Shown here: positions 1-6,166 of the stretch, piece after piece
Numbering within the stretch: position 1 is the first letter of the stretch
Layout: every line of letters begins with the position of its first letter
Assembly: GCA_046760155.1 (NCBI GenBank)
Contig: JBHIDQ010000017.1
Coordinates: 1-19,646, forward strand
Length of the DNA: 19,646 nt
Direction of reading: 5' to 3'
Origin: JBHIDQ01 sp046760155
Lineage (GTDB): Bacteria > Chloroflexota > Dehalococcoidia > Dehalococcoidales > RBG-16-60-22
The notes under the pieces: generated by a model
Told to the model about the DNA's origin: nothing
Database searches by the model: none
What the model saw: the letters and a program-made list of their open reading frames with translations, nothing else
Translations under genes and position numbers: made by a program

Positions 1-695
1 ACTTCGCTCCACTCCTTAGCTTCTAGTGTTTGCAGGGTGGTGGGATAGAGGATATGATCTTCCTTAAAGATGTGGTCTTTTAGAGTACCAGCGATGTAGC
101 CACCTACCTCGCTCAGTTTTTGGGAGAATGCTTTATAATCCATGTTTTCGGCTTGTTCCGCGAGTTCGGCCAGTCTTTTCTTTTTGGCCCTTAAATCATC
201 GTGTTCCAAGCGCATCATCTGGGGCGGTCCGGTTACGCCGTGCTTCTCTAACTTAGGAAAGAGTGCTTCCTCTTCTCTCTGGTGGTGACTCTCGGTCTCT
301 AGGAGAAGGTGAGCAACAGCTCTTAACCGTTCTAGCTGGCCTTTAATCTCATCAAATCCTTGTGACACTTTTACCTTTTTGATTATTCCCCTAAGCTCTT
401 CTAGATTCTGCAGGATGATCTCATGTTCATCCATGAGGATGCATACCGGGTGAGTTTTTTCTAACTCTGGTCTCTGCTGTTCTAGTGCACTACCAAGCAC
501 GTCCAGATGTATCTCACACAAACTGTGTAAGTGCTCAGGTTGTATCCCTTCCTGCATGAGCTCCTGCTCAGCTAGTGAGAGCGTTTTGGCGTCCACATTC
601 TTGAGGAATTTCTTGGCTTTCTCCCTGAACAGAGTGCTGTCTCCTTGTTGGTTTAGTTCTCGTAGAACTTGTTTCAATTCTTCTTTACTCGCCAT
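1..695 (-). CDS. DUF438 / hemerythrin HHE-domain protein, C-terminus cut by window edge
   Basis: The reading frame is open from the ATG at 695 to the window edge (231 codons visible). The start follows AAGGAGGAG at good spacing and lies 17 bases after the ferredoxin stop, so the two are co-transcribed. Residues 1-75 resemble the DUF438 domain. Residues 80-220 look like a hemerythrin-type four-helix bundle, with candidate diiron ligands His91 (in DEHE), His137/138 with Glu142 (HHQREEE), His165 (LEHDD), and His208 with Asp213/His214 (DHIFKEDH). Hemerythrin-like domains bind a diiron centre that senses or handles oxygen or nitric oxide. Many DUF438 proteins continue into a C-terminal PAS domain, which would lie outside the window. 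The ferredoxin and Crp/Fnr neighbours suggest a stress-response role. The family call is firm; the biochemical role is inferred. Confidence 0.85.
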   Translation of the reverse strand, partial: MASKEELKQVLRELNQQGDSTLFREKAKKFLKNVDAKTLSLAEQELMQEGIQPEHLHSLCEIHLDVLGSALEQQRPELEKTHPVCILMDEHEIILQNLEELRGIIKKVKVSQGFDEIKGQLERLRAVAHLLLETESHHQREEEALFPKLEKHGVTGPPQMMRLEHDDLRAKKKRLAELAEQAENMDYKAFSQKLSEVGGYIAGTLKDHIFKEDHILYPTTLQTLEAKEWSE

Positions 696-712
696 TTTGC
701 TCCTCCTTATTC

Positions 713-1450
713 TCAAGACTTTCGGTCACCCTTAACTCCTATCGTTATCTCTTCCAGAGGTATATCTTTGCCGCCGGCCAGAATCGCTTGCTTGGCCATA
801 TGCACCAGACCAAAACAGCAGGGTACTTCCATGTGCACCACGGTGAGACTCTTTGGCTCTGATTGGCGTAGAATCTGAGTCAGTTTGTTTAGGTGGGCCT
901 CAAAGTCGTCCAGCTTGGGGCAGGCAACAACCAGGGCATGGTCCGCCAAAAGATCCTGGTGAAAGCCGGGATAGGCAAAGGGAACACAATCTGCAGTTAG
1001 GAGTAGGTCTGTCCCTTGCAGGAAAGGTGCTGCTGGCGGGACGAGAGTCAGCTGGACGGGCCAGTGAGCAAGCCTTGATTCGACCTTGGCTTCAGCAATT
1101 TTCGTTGCTGGGATTTCACTACTGATTCGTCTTTCAAACTGGGTAACGGTAGCGGAAGGGCAACCGCAGGGAAGTTCATCGGCAACCTGAGCATGCTCTT
1201 TCGAGTGCAAATGATGCTCAACTGCTTCTTCGTTAAACTCCTCAGCTTCACGCTCCTCAATGGTAATTGCTCCTTGAGGACATTCGCCGAGGCAGGCACC
1301 AAGGCCATCACAGTATTGCTCGGTAATCAGTTTTGCCTTACCATCTATAATCTGGAGGGCTCCTTCAACACAGGCGGGAACACAGGCACCACAGCCGTTA
1401 CATTTTTCTTCATCAATTTTGACGATTTTCCTGAGTACTTTTGTTGTCAT
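713..1450 (-). CDS. Dicluster ferredoxin with cysteine-rich C-terminal domain
   Basis: A 245-residue protein whose ATG at 1450 follows AAGGAGGT. Residues 10-65 form a bacterial 2x[4Fe-4S] ferredoxin domain. The first motif is complete (Cys17, 20, 23, 27). The second reads Cys47, Cys53, Cys57-Pro and has Leu50 where the second cysteine normally sits, so cluster II may be [3Fe-4S] or use another ligand. A charged linker (65-92) leads to a C-terminal domain with more cysteines: CGCPS at 95-99, Cys155, Cys177 and Cys211-Cys212. This layout resembles the ferredoxins (FrdX type) found beside hybrid cluster protein genes in anaerobes and regulated there by HcpR; that parallel is from general knowledge. 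It probably carries electrons in the cytoplasm for a stress reductase. It sits between the small cysteine-rich protein and the DUF438 gene in one operon. Confidence 0.85.
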   Translation of the reverse strand: MTTKVLRKIVKIDEEKCNGCGACVPACVEGALQIIDGKAKLITEQYCDGLGACLGECPQGAITIEEREAEEFNEEAVEHHLHSKEHAQVADELPCGCPSATVTQFERRISSEIPATKIAEAKVESRLAHWPVQLTLVPPAAPFLQGTDLLLTADCVPFAYPGFHQDLLADHALVVACPKLDDFEAHLNKLTQILRQSEPKSLTVVHMEVPCCFGLVHMAKQAILAGGKDIPLEEITIGVKGDRKS

Positions 1451-1471
1451 TCCGTACCTCCTTATATTTGT

Positions 1472-1699
1472 CTAGTCTTCACCCTTTAACGCCTTCCATC
1501 TTTCCTCTCCCAGACATTGGCGGGCGGAAGCACACCAGTCAATACAGGAGGGCATTTTCTCCTTGTAAACGTATTGGCCGCATTTATGGCATTTAATCTT
1601 TAGTTCGTCGGAGAAAATTTCAACCTCGGCACCACAGTTTTGGCATTTGTATAGGGCTACTCTTAGCTTTCTCATATCCTGACCGGGACACTGAGTCAT
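1472..1699 (-). CDS. Small cysteine-rich (zinc-ribbon or rubredoxin-like) protein
   Basis: A 75-residue protein. I chose the ATG at 1699 because AGGAGG lies 8 bases upstream; a GTG three codons earlier (1708) overlaps that ribosome site. Cysteines come in pairs: CxxC at 19-22 (CQNC) and 37-40 (CHKC), typical of a zinc ribbon or rubredoxin-like knuckle. A third group (Cys52, Cys56, Cys62 in SCIDWCASARQC) is followed by a short charged tail. It is the first gene after the Crp/Fnr-type promoter and lies 21 bases ahead of the ferredoxin gene, so it should be co-expressed with it. I do not recognise a named function. Metal binding (Zn or Fe) is inferred from the cysteine spacing. It could be an electron carrier, a metal-delivery protein or a redox sensor. 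Confidence 0.75.
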   Translation of the reverse strand: MTQCPGQDMRKLRVALYKCQNCGAEVEIFSDELKIKCHKCGQYVYKEKMPSCIDWCASARQCLGEERWKALKGED

Positions 1700-1735
1700 T
1701 ATTATCACCTCCTCTACAATGGACGTTTTATTTTT

Positions 1736-1763
1736 ATTCGCTGTAAATATGATAACAGCGAAT
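1736..1763. repeat. Perfect 9-bp inverted repeat at the promoter start region
   Basis: ATTCGCTGT at 1736-1744 is matched by ACAGCGAAT at 1755-1763, with a 10-base spacer. It overlaps both candidate -10 boxes of the stress-operon promoter. It could be a second operator for another regulator, or a hairpin at the 5' end of the transcript if transcription starts further upstream. Confidence 0.6.
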
Positions 1764-1789
1764 TATACTATCTACTATGATTTAAATCA
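1749..1789 (-). promoter_or_regulatory. Crp/Fnr-type operator with class II promoter
   Basis: A perfect 12-bp palindrome TGATTTAAATCA lies at 1778-1789. On the minus strand it reads TGTGA, six bases, TCATA, one mismatch from the Crp/HcpR consensus and also close to the Fnr consensus. A -10-like TATCAT lies at 1749-1754. Taking the start site as about 1742 puts the palindrome centre at -41.5, the classic class II activator position. An alternative -10, TATAAT at 1762-1767, would put the site over the -35 region and imply repression instead. The promoter would drive the small cysteine-rich protein, ferredoxin and DUF438 genes. The obvious candidate regulator is encoded directly upstream. Confidence 0.65.
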
Positions 1790-1856
1790 CATAGAAAATA
1801 GAATATCGCCATTCAATGTTCTCTTAATAGGTAGGCGAATTCAACAGGTTTTTGGT

Positions 1857-2534
1857 CTATACCTGTGGCGGCCCTTCACTCAGTAGCCTGAGCTTGGTTT
1901 CATTGAGGATGATTATCTTGCCCCGAACGGAGCTAATAACTCCCCGCTCTTTTAGCTGGCTGGTAATCCGAAACGCCGTTTCAGTGGTGGTTCCGGCCAT
2001 GTCAGCTATCTCTTGTCTGGTGAAGGGGAGAGTGGTGCCAAGCTTTGAGGAAAGCATAAGCAGAGTTCGGGCAAGACGCTGCTCAACTCTCTCCCCAGCC
2101 AGGTCTTTAAGACGGCTCTGGGCATCTCTGAGTCGCCCGCCTAAAATGTTAATGATGCTCAGGGCGACCCGAGGGCGGGTAGAAAGAAAGGAGAGAAAGT
2201 CCTCTTTTTTGATTCCCAATATCTTCGTGTCAGCCACAACCTGGGCGGAAGCGGGATAAGGTTTATCTTCGAAAACAGCCACTTCGCCAAACATCTCACC
2301 GGGACCAAAGAAAGCGATGATGAACTCTTTTCCTGAAGAGGAGTGTTTGATAACTTTTATCCTTCCTTCAACGACAATGTAGAAATAATCCGGGTTGTCT
2401 CCTTCCCAAAAAACGAACTCGTCTGGCCTGAAGTTACGTTCAATAACTAGCTGGGACAGCTCAGCGAGTTCATCACTGTTCAGGCTGGAGAATATTAGCG
2501 ACTGTTTTAAAATCTCAGCTCTGTTAGTAGACAT
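1857..2534 (-). CDS. Crp/Fnr-family transcriptional regulator
   Basis: A 225-residue regulator. Residues 15-115 are a cyclic-nucleotide-type beta barrel, with the glycine-rich GPGEMFGEVAVF segment at 77-88. A long dimerisation helix follows (about 120-145), then a C-terminal winged helix-turn-helix whose recognition helix contains Glu185 and Arg189 (TTTETAFRITSQLK). These match the base-contacting Glu and Arg of Crp and Fnr. There is no cysteine anywhere, so it cannot be an Fe-S Fnr. The cAMP phosphate-binding arginine position is Tyr93 (KPYPAS), so cAMP sensing is unlikely. That pattern fits heme- or NO-type members such as DNR or HcpR; this is inference. AAGGA lies 10 bases before the ATG, and the gene starts 39 bases after the LOG-family gene. 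It faces the palindromic operator at 1778-1789 just downstream. Confidence 0.92.
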   Translation of the reverse strand: MSTNRAEILKQSLIFSSLNSDELAELSQLVIERNFRPDEFVFWEGDNPDYFYIVVEGRIKVIKHSSSGKEFIIAFFGPGEMFGEVAVFEDKPYPASAQVVADTKILGIKKEDFLSFLSTRPRVALSIINILGGRLRDAQSRLKDLAGERVEQRLARTLLMLSSKLGTTLPFTRQEIADMAGTTTETAFRITSQLKERGVISSVRGKIIILNETKLRLLSEGPPQV

Positions 2535-2573
2535 CGAAGTTAATCCTTTTTCACTTGCACTTTCTTCCGCTAG

Positions 2574-3257
2574 TCACCTGACCACAGCACTTCTACCGGC
2601 AATCTCCTGATTTAAATACCATTTGCGCACAGCTTCAACTACTTCATCAGTGCCATCACAAACTCGGAGTAAGTGGAGGTCTTCTTCTGAAATATAGCCC
2701 TTGGCCAGGGTGCAATTCCTGAGCCACTCCAGAAAGCCTTTCCAGTAGTCGCTACCGAATAGCATCACCGGGAAAGGTTTTATCTTATGGGTTTGCATCA
2801 AGGTTAACACTTCGGTTACTTCATCGAGCGTACCTAAACCGCCAGGCATGATGACAAAGGCGGTGGCATACTTTACCAGCAAAACCTTACGGACAAAGAA
2901 GTGACGCAGTGATAATGATATTGATGAGTAAGGGTTGGGCATTTGTTCCTCAGGTAGTTCAATGTTTACCCCAACCGATTTAACCCCTGCCTCAAGTGCC
3001 CCCTTGTTGGCTGCTTCCATCACACCTGGTCCGCCACCGGTTATTATCGAGAAACCGTTTTCTCCAAGCTGACGGGCGATTTCTTCTGTTTTCGTGTACA
3101 ATTCCTCACCTGGTTTGACTCGAGCTGAGCCGTATATGGAGACAGCTGGCTCTATCCCGGCGAGTCGGTCAAAGCCCTCCACCAGCTCACCGATTATGCG
3201 GAACATACGCCAGGATTCTTCTTTGGCTAATTCATTTATTTCGTATTCCTGTTGCAT
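2574..3257 (-). CDS. LOG-family (TIGR00730) nucleotide 5'-monophosphate phosphoribohydrolase
   Basis: A 227-residue protein from the ATG at 3257, chosen because GGAGG lies 6 bases upstream; a longer frame reaches 3389 but overlaps the hydrolase gene and has an uncharacteristic N-terminus. The Rossmann-like LOG fold shows both hallmark motifs: GGGPGVMEAANKG at 74-86 and PGGLGTLDE at 138-146, with the catalytic Glu in the second. LOG proteins cleave the N-glycosidic bond of nucleoside monophosphates (cytokinin riboside phosphates in plants and actinobacteria). In bacteria the natural substrate is often unknown, and they are often mislabelled lysine decarboxylases. About 30 charged residues precede the fold, as in the longer bacterial LOG subgroup. 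It lies 20 bases after the hydrolase gene and 39 before the regulator, so a three-gene unit is likely. Confidence 0.9.
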   Translation of the reverse strand: MQQEYEINELAKEESWRMFRIIGELVEGFDRLAGIEPAVSIYGSARVKPGEELYTKTEEIARQLGENGFSIITGGGPGVMEAANKGALEAGVKSVGVNIELPEEQMPNPYSSISLSLRHFFVRKVLLVKYATAFVIMPGGLGTLDEVTEVLTLMQTHKIKPFPVMLFGSDYWKGFLEWLRNCTLAKGYISEEDLHLLRVCDGTDEVVEAVRKWYLNQEIAGRSAVVR

Positions 3258-3277
3258 ATTTACCTCCACACCATGTC

Positions 3278-4222
3278 TTATCTGGAATGTCCATTTCCTA
3301 TCCCAAAGGTTTCCCCGAGAAAGTGAGCGATTTTTCTTCTGATTAAAGGGAACCATAGCCAGAAGGTGGTGTGAGTGCCGGGGAACCAACTGATGTCCGG
3401 TTTGCCGCAGGCCTCCCAGAAGTCAAGCGTCGCCTCTTTCGGGACATATTCATCCCAGAGGGCATTAAGCATTAATACCGGACGGCCACGGAGAGAGGAG
3501 GCAAAGGTCATCGGATCAGTGAGAAAACTTTGCCTTACCGGAGTCACCTTCTCGAATCCATTCTCAGTTACCTCAGCAAGATACCGGGTATAGTCACGTT
3601 GGATTTCATTGTATTCGTCCTCGGTACGTTGCTTAAAGCCTTTCTTCATGGAACGCTTCCGGCTCTTTCGGTGTATTTTTTCCGAATTCCCTCCGGCAAT
3701 GAGAAAAATTCCTGCCTTGATACGTTTATCTACTCCCATGGTTATCGACGAAATGAAGCCGCCAAAACTTATACCGAGTACGGCTACTTGTTTTTTGTCT
3801 AGCTCGGTTTGGTCACTTGCCCAGTCTATCACTTGACGTATGTCAGTTACTGAAATCTGGTAGCTTTCAAACCATTCCTCTGGGGTAAGGGTAGGATACC
3901 GTTTTTTTACTGTTTCTGGCATGCGTCTGGAGTGAAATATTGAATATAAGACAAAGCAAGCCATTCCTTTTTTGACCAGAGTTCGTGCTAGGAGTTTGCA
4001 AGGGATCAAAAGCTGGTCTCCTATGCCATGAAATAAGACAACTAATGGAGCGTTATCAGTGTCTCGTGGTTGAAAGTAATCACCGTGGACGGTATTGTTT
4101 TTTGGGTGCCGAGTCGGGTGGGCACTTGGAAAATCAACCGAGTAGCGCAACCAGTTCGAGGTCTCTTGCTTTAGCTGTAGATTAGCGTTTGGCACGCTGT
4201 TTGGATAATTATACGGATTCAT
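3278..4222 (-). CDS. Alpha/beta hydrolase (dienelactone hydrolase/esterase-like)
   Basis: A 314-residue cytoplasmic hydrolase without a signal peptide. The oxyanion-hole strand is VVLFHGIGD (61-69), the nucleophile elbow GISFGG gives Ser152 in GxSxG, the acid is probably Asp257 (ALWDEYVP), and the base is His284 (PGTHTTF). A lysine/arginine-rich insertion at 180-205 probably forms part of a lid. Substrate is unknown; esterase, peptidase-like or dienelactone hydrolase activity are all possible. The ATG at 4222 has no Shine-Dalgarno at normal distance, but an upstream in-frame stop rules out a longer version. AAGGAG sits at 4243-4248 in front of a four-codon reading frame whose stop overlaps this ATG, suggesting translational coupling. 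It is the first gene of the leftward operon. Confidence 0.85.
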   Translation of the reverse strand: MNPYNYPNSVPNANLQLKQETSNWLRYSVDFPSAHPTRHPKNNTVHGDYFQPRDTDNAPLVVLFHGIGDQLLIPCKLLARTLVKKGMACFVLYSIFHSRRMPETVKKRYPTLTPEEWFESYQISVTDIRQVIDWASDQTELDKKQVAVLGISFGGFISSITMGVDKRIKAGIFLIAGGNSEKIHRKSRKRSMKKGFKQRTEDEYNEIQRDYTRYLAEVTENGFEKVTPVRQSFLTDPMTFASSLRGRPVLMLNALWDEYVPKEATLDFWEACGKPDISWFPGTHTTFWLWFPLIRRKIAHFLGETFGIGNGHSR

Positions 4223-4233
4223 ACTAGCAACAT
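4219..4233 (-). other. Four-codon leader reading frame overlapping the hydrolase start
   Basis: ATG at 4233 with AAGGAG nine bases upstream (4243-4248) encodes Met-Leu-Leu-Val and stops in a TGA that overlaps the hydrolase ATG (ATGA). The hydrolase itself lacks a well-placed ribosome site, so reinitiation after this micro-frame would explain its translation. The spacing is seen directly; the coupling is inferred. Confidence 0.35.
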
Positions 4234-4253
4234 CTCATCTTTCTCCTTCACTG

Positions 4254-4282
4254 ATTTTACTAAACTAAAACCTGCGACACAA
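4254..4282 (-). promoter_or_regulatory. Candidate sigma-70 promoter for the hydrolase-LOG-regulator unit
   Basis: On the minus strand TTGTGT (4277-4282) and TAAAAT (4254-4259) are separated by 17 bp. The -10 matches consensus at 5 of 6 positions; the -35 is weak. Transcription would start near 4247, just ahead of the ribosome site. Confidence 0.3.
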
Positions 4283-4358
4283 CTTAACGTTTTGTGGAAC
4301 TAATAAAACTCTTTGTTCCCTTTCACTTCATCAATCCCTATCTCGCATCAAAAATACC

Positions 4359-4387
4359 TTGATTCTACCAGATTTCGGTGATATTAT
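4359..4387 (+). promoter_or_regulatory. Candidate sigma-70 promoter for the acyl-CoA dehydrogenase/MaoC unit
   Basis: TTGATT (4359-4364) and TATTAT (4382-4387) are separated by 17 bp, with 4/6 and 5/6 consensus matches. A perfect 8-bp palindrome TAGCGCTA (4387-4394) covers the end of the -10 and the expected start site and could be an operator. The leader to the ATG at 4462 would be about 67 nt. Confidence 0.5.
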
Positions 4388-4461
4388 AGCGCTAGTGAGG
4401 GAAACCCCAAGCTGATTTCTAGCCCTTTCAAGTTACGGCAGCGATTAATAAGGGGGTAATT

Positions 4462-5598
4462 ATGGATTTTGCACTCAGTGAAGAACACAAGATGTTGCAA
4501 ACCACGGTAAGGGATTTTGCCAATGACAAACTGGCTCCAGTAGCCGACGAATTAGACCGAAAACAGGAATTCGCCTGGGACAACTTCAAAATGATGGCTG
4601 AGATGGGATTACTTGGTCTAGGCATTCCACCTGAGTATGGTGGCAGTGGTGGCGATGAACTTTTTATCGCCATTGCTGTGGAAGAGATTGCCCGAGCTTG
4701 TGCCTCGACAGCCGATATTGTCGATGCCCATCTGTGCTTATGTACGGCCCCAATCTACCGGTTTGGCACTGAGGAGCAGAAGCAGAAGTTTCTACCCGCT
4801 TTGGCCAAGGGTGAGAGGGTAGGTGCCCATGCTATAACTGAATCTGAGGCAGGTAGTGATATCAGTAGGGTACAGATGACGGCGGTAAGGGATGGTGATT
4901 CTTATATTCTCAATGGCACCAAGATATTTATCACCAATGGTGATGTTTGTGATGTGGTGCTGGTCTTTGCTACTATTCCGGAATTAGGGGACCGGGGCAT
5001 GACGGCATTCATCGTGGAAGAAGGGACTCCGGGTTACAGTAAAGGTAAGAAATATGATAAGCTGGGTATGCGTGCCGCCACTAATGCTGATCAGGTATTT
5101 GACAACTGTCGTGTGCCGGTAGCCAATCGTCTTGGTGGGGAGGGGAAGGGTATGCGCCTATTTTTGGAAACCATTGATCACGGACGGATTGGGATTGCCG
5201 CCCAAGCCCTCGGTATCACCAGAGCTGCTCTGGAGCGAGCCATTGACTATGCCAAGCAGCGGCAGCAGTTCGGTGCACCTATCGCTTCATATCAGGCGAT
5301 TGCTTGGCGGTTGGCCGATATCTCCACCGAGCTTGAAGCCGCTAGGTTGCTCCTGTATCAGGCTGCTTGGCTGGCGGACAATGAACAACCCTTCCGTACG
5401 CAGGCCGCCATGGCCAAGGTTTACGCTACGGAACTGGCGATGAGAGCGACAACGCTGGGAATTCAGGTCTTTGGTGGCTATGGGTATATGATGGACTCAC
5501 CAATGCAGCGCTACTTTCGCGATGCCAAACTGACTGAAATCTATGAGGGGACTTCAGAAGTGCAGCGGATGATAATCTCTGGAGCACTATTTCGCTAA
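4462..5598 (+). CDS. Acyl-CoA dehydrogenase (short-chain/butyryl-CoA type)
   Basis: A 378-residue FAD enzyme of full family length. Order: N-terminal helical domain (1-115), central beta domain with the FAD/substrate segment HAITESEAGSD (123-133) and the strand ILNGTKIFITNG (149-160), then the C-terminal helical bundle. The helix G region reads TIDHGRIGIAAQALG, without a glutamate. The catalytic base is Glu362 in EIYEGTSEVQRMII, as in short- and medium-chain acyl-CoA and butyryl-CoA dehydrogenases. It would interconvert an acyl-CoA and its trans-2-enoyl-CoA with an electron-transfer flavoprotein, which is not encoded here. An AAGGGGG ribosome site precedes the ATG. A MaoC hydratase starts 8 bases after its stop, which would supply the next beta-oxidation-like step. 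Chain length of the substrate cannot be read from the sequence. Confidence 0.95.
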   Translation: MDFALSEEHKMLQTTVRDFANDKLAPVADELDRKQEFAWDNFKMMAEMGLLGLGIPPEYGGSGGDELFIAIAVEEIARACASTADIVDAHLCLCTAPIYRFGTEEQKQKFLPALAKGERVGAHAITESEAGSDISRVQMTAVRDGDSYILNGTKIFITNGDVCDVVLVFATIPELGDRGMTAFIVEEGTPGYSKGKKYDKLGMRAATNADQVFDNCRVPVANRLGGEGKGMRLFLETIDHGRIGIAAQALGITRAALERAIDYAKQRQQFGAPIASYQAIAWRLADISTELEAARLLLYQAAWLADNEQPFRTQAAMAKVYATELAMRATTLGIQVFGGYGYMMDSPMQRYFRDAKLTEIYEGTSEVQRMIISGALFR

Positions 5599-5606
5599 GG
5601 AGAATT

Positions 5607-6029
5607 ATGGAACAGGGTAAAACCATTGACCAACTTAATATTGGGGATAAGGCTAGCTTAACGAAGCAGATTACCGAGTCAGATGTGCTTCGCTTTGCTG
5701 AGGTAACCGGGGATAAAAACCCGATACACATCGACCCGGAGTACGCTCGTCAGACCAGGTTCGGGGAACGCATCGCGCATGGTATGCTTACCGCCAGCCT
5801 CATCTCGGCAGTACTCGGCAGCCACTTTCCTGGTCCGGGAAATATCTACGTGTCGCAGAGTTTGGCATTTAAGGCACCGGTTAAGCTGGGTGATGTCATA
5901 GAGGCAGAGGTGGAAATAATCGAGAAGATACCCGAGCGGAATCGCGTGCGTTTAAGAACAGTATGCCGTAACCAGGATGGGACGGTGGTCATTGATGGTG
6001 AGGCAGTAGTCTTGCCACGGCGCGATTAA
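5607..6029 (+). CDS. MaoC-family (R)-specific enoyl-CoA hydratase
   Basis: A 140-residue single hot-dog-fold protein, the usual length for PhaJ-type hydratases. The catalytic hydratase-2 motif is clear: Asp36 and His41 in VTGDKNPIHIDPEYA, followed by the conserved RFGERIAHGMLTASLIS segment (51-67). Family members add water to trans-2-enoyl-CoA to give (R)-3-hydroxyacyl-CoA, or run the reaction in reverse. It sits 8 bases after an acyl-CoA dehydrogenase, with AAGGAG five bases before its ATG, so it almost certainly acts on the enoyl-CoA made by that enzyme. No (R)-3-hydroxyacyl-CoA dehydrogenase is present here. A narrower role, for example in branched-chain or aromatic acyl-CoA metabolism, is possible. 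Confidence 0.92.
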   Translation: MEQGKTIDQLNIGDKASLTKQITESDVLRFAEVTGDKNPIHIDPEYARQTRFGERIAHGMLTASLISAVLGSHFPGPGNIYVSQSLAFKAPVKLGDVIEAEVEIIEKIPERNRVRLRTVCRNQDGTVVIDGEAVVLPRRD

Positions 6030-6166
6030 GCTGATTCAGTGACCACGATTACCGGAACCAACAAATCCACATCATTAGACATCTTACCATTTTGCGTAAT
6101 AGAATATTAATAGGCTGCGATTGCTGGCGGACGGAAATGGGCTTATGACCGAGAGCGGAGGAATTC

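Noticed and set aside
3258..3389. 44-residue N-terminal extension of the LOG-family protein
   Set aside because: The better start is at 3257 with GGAGG at 6 bases; the extension overlaps the hydrolase coding region.
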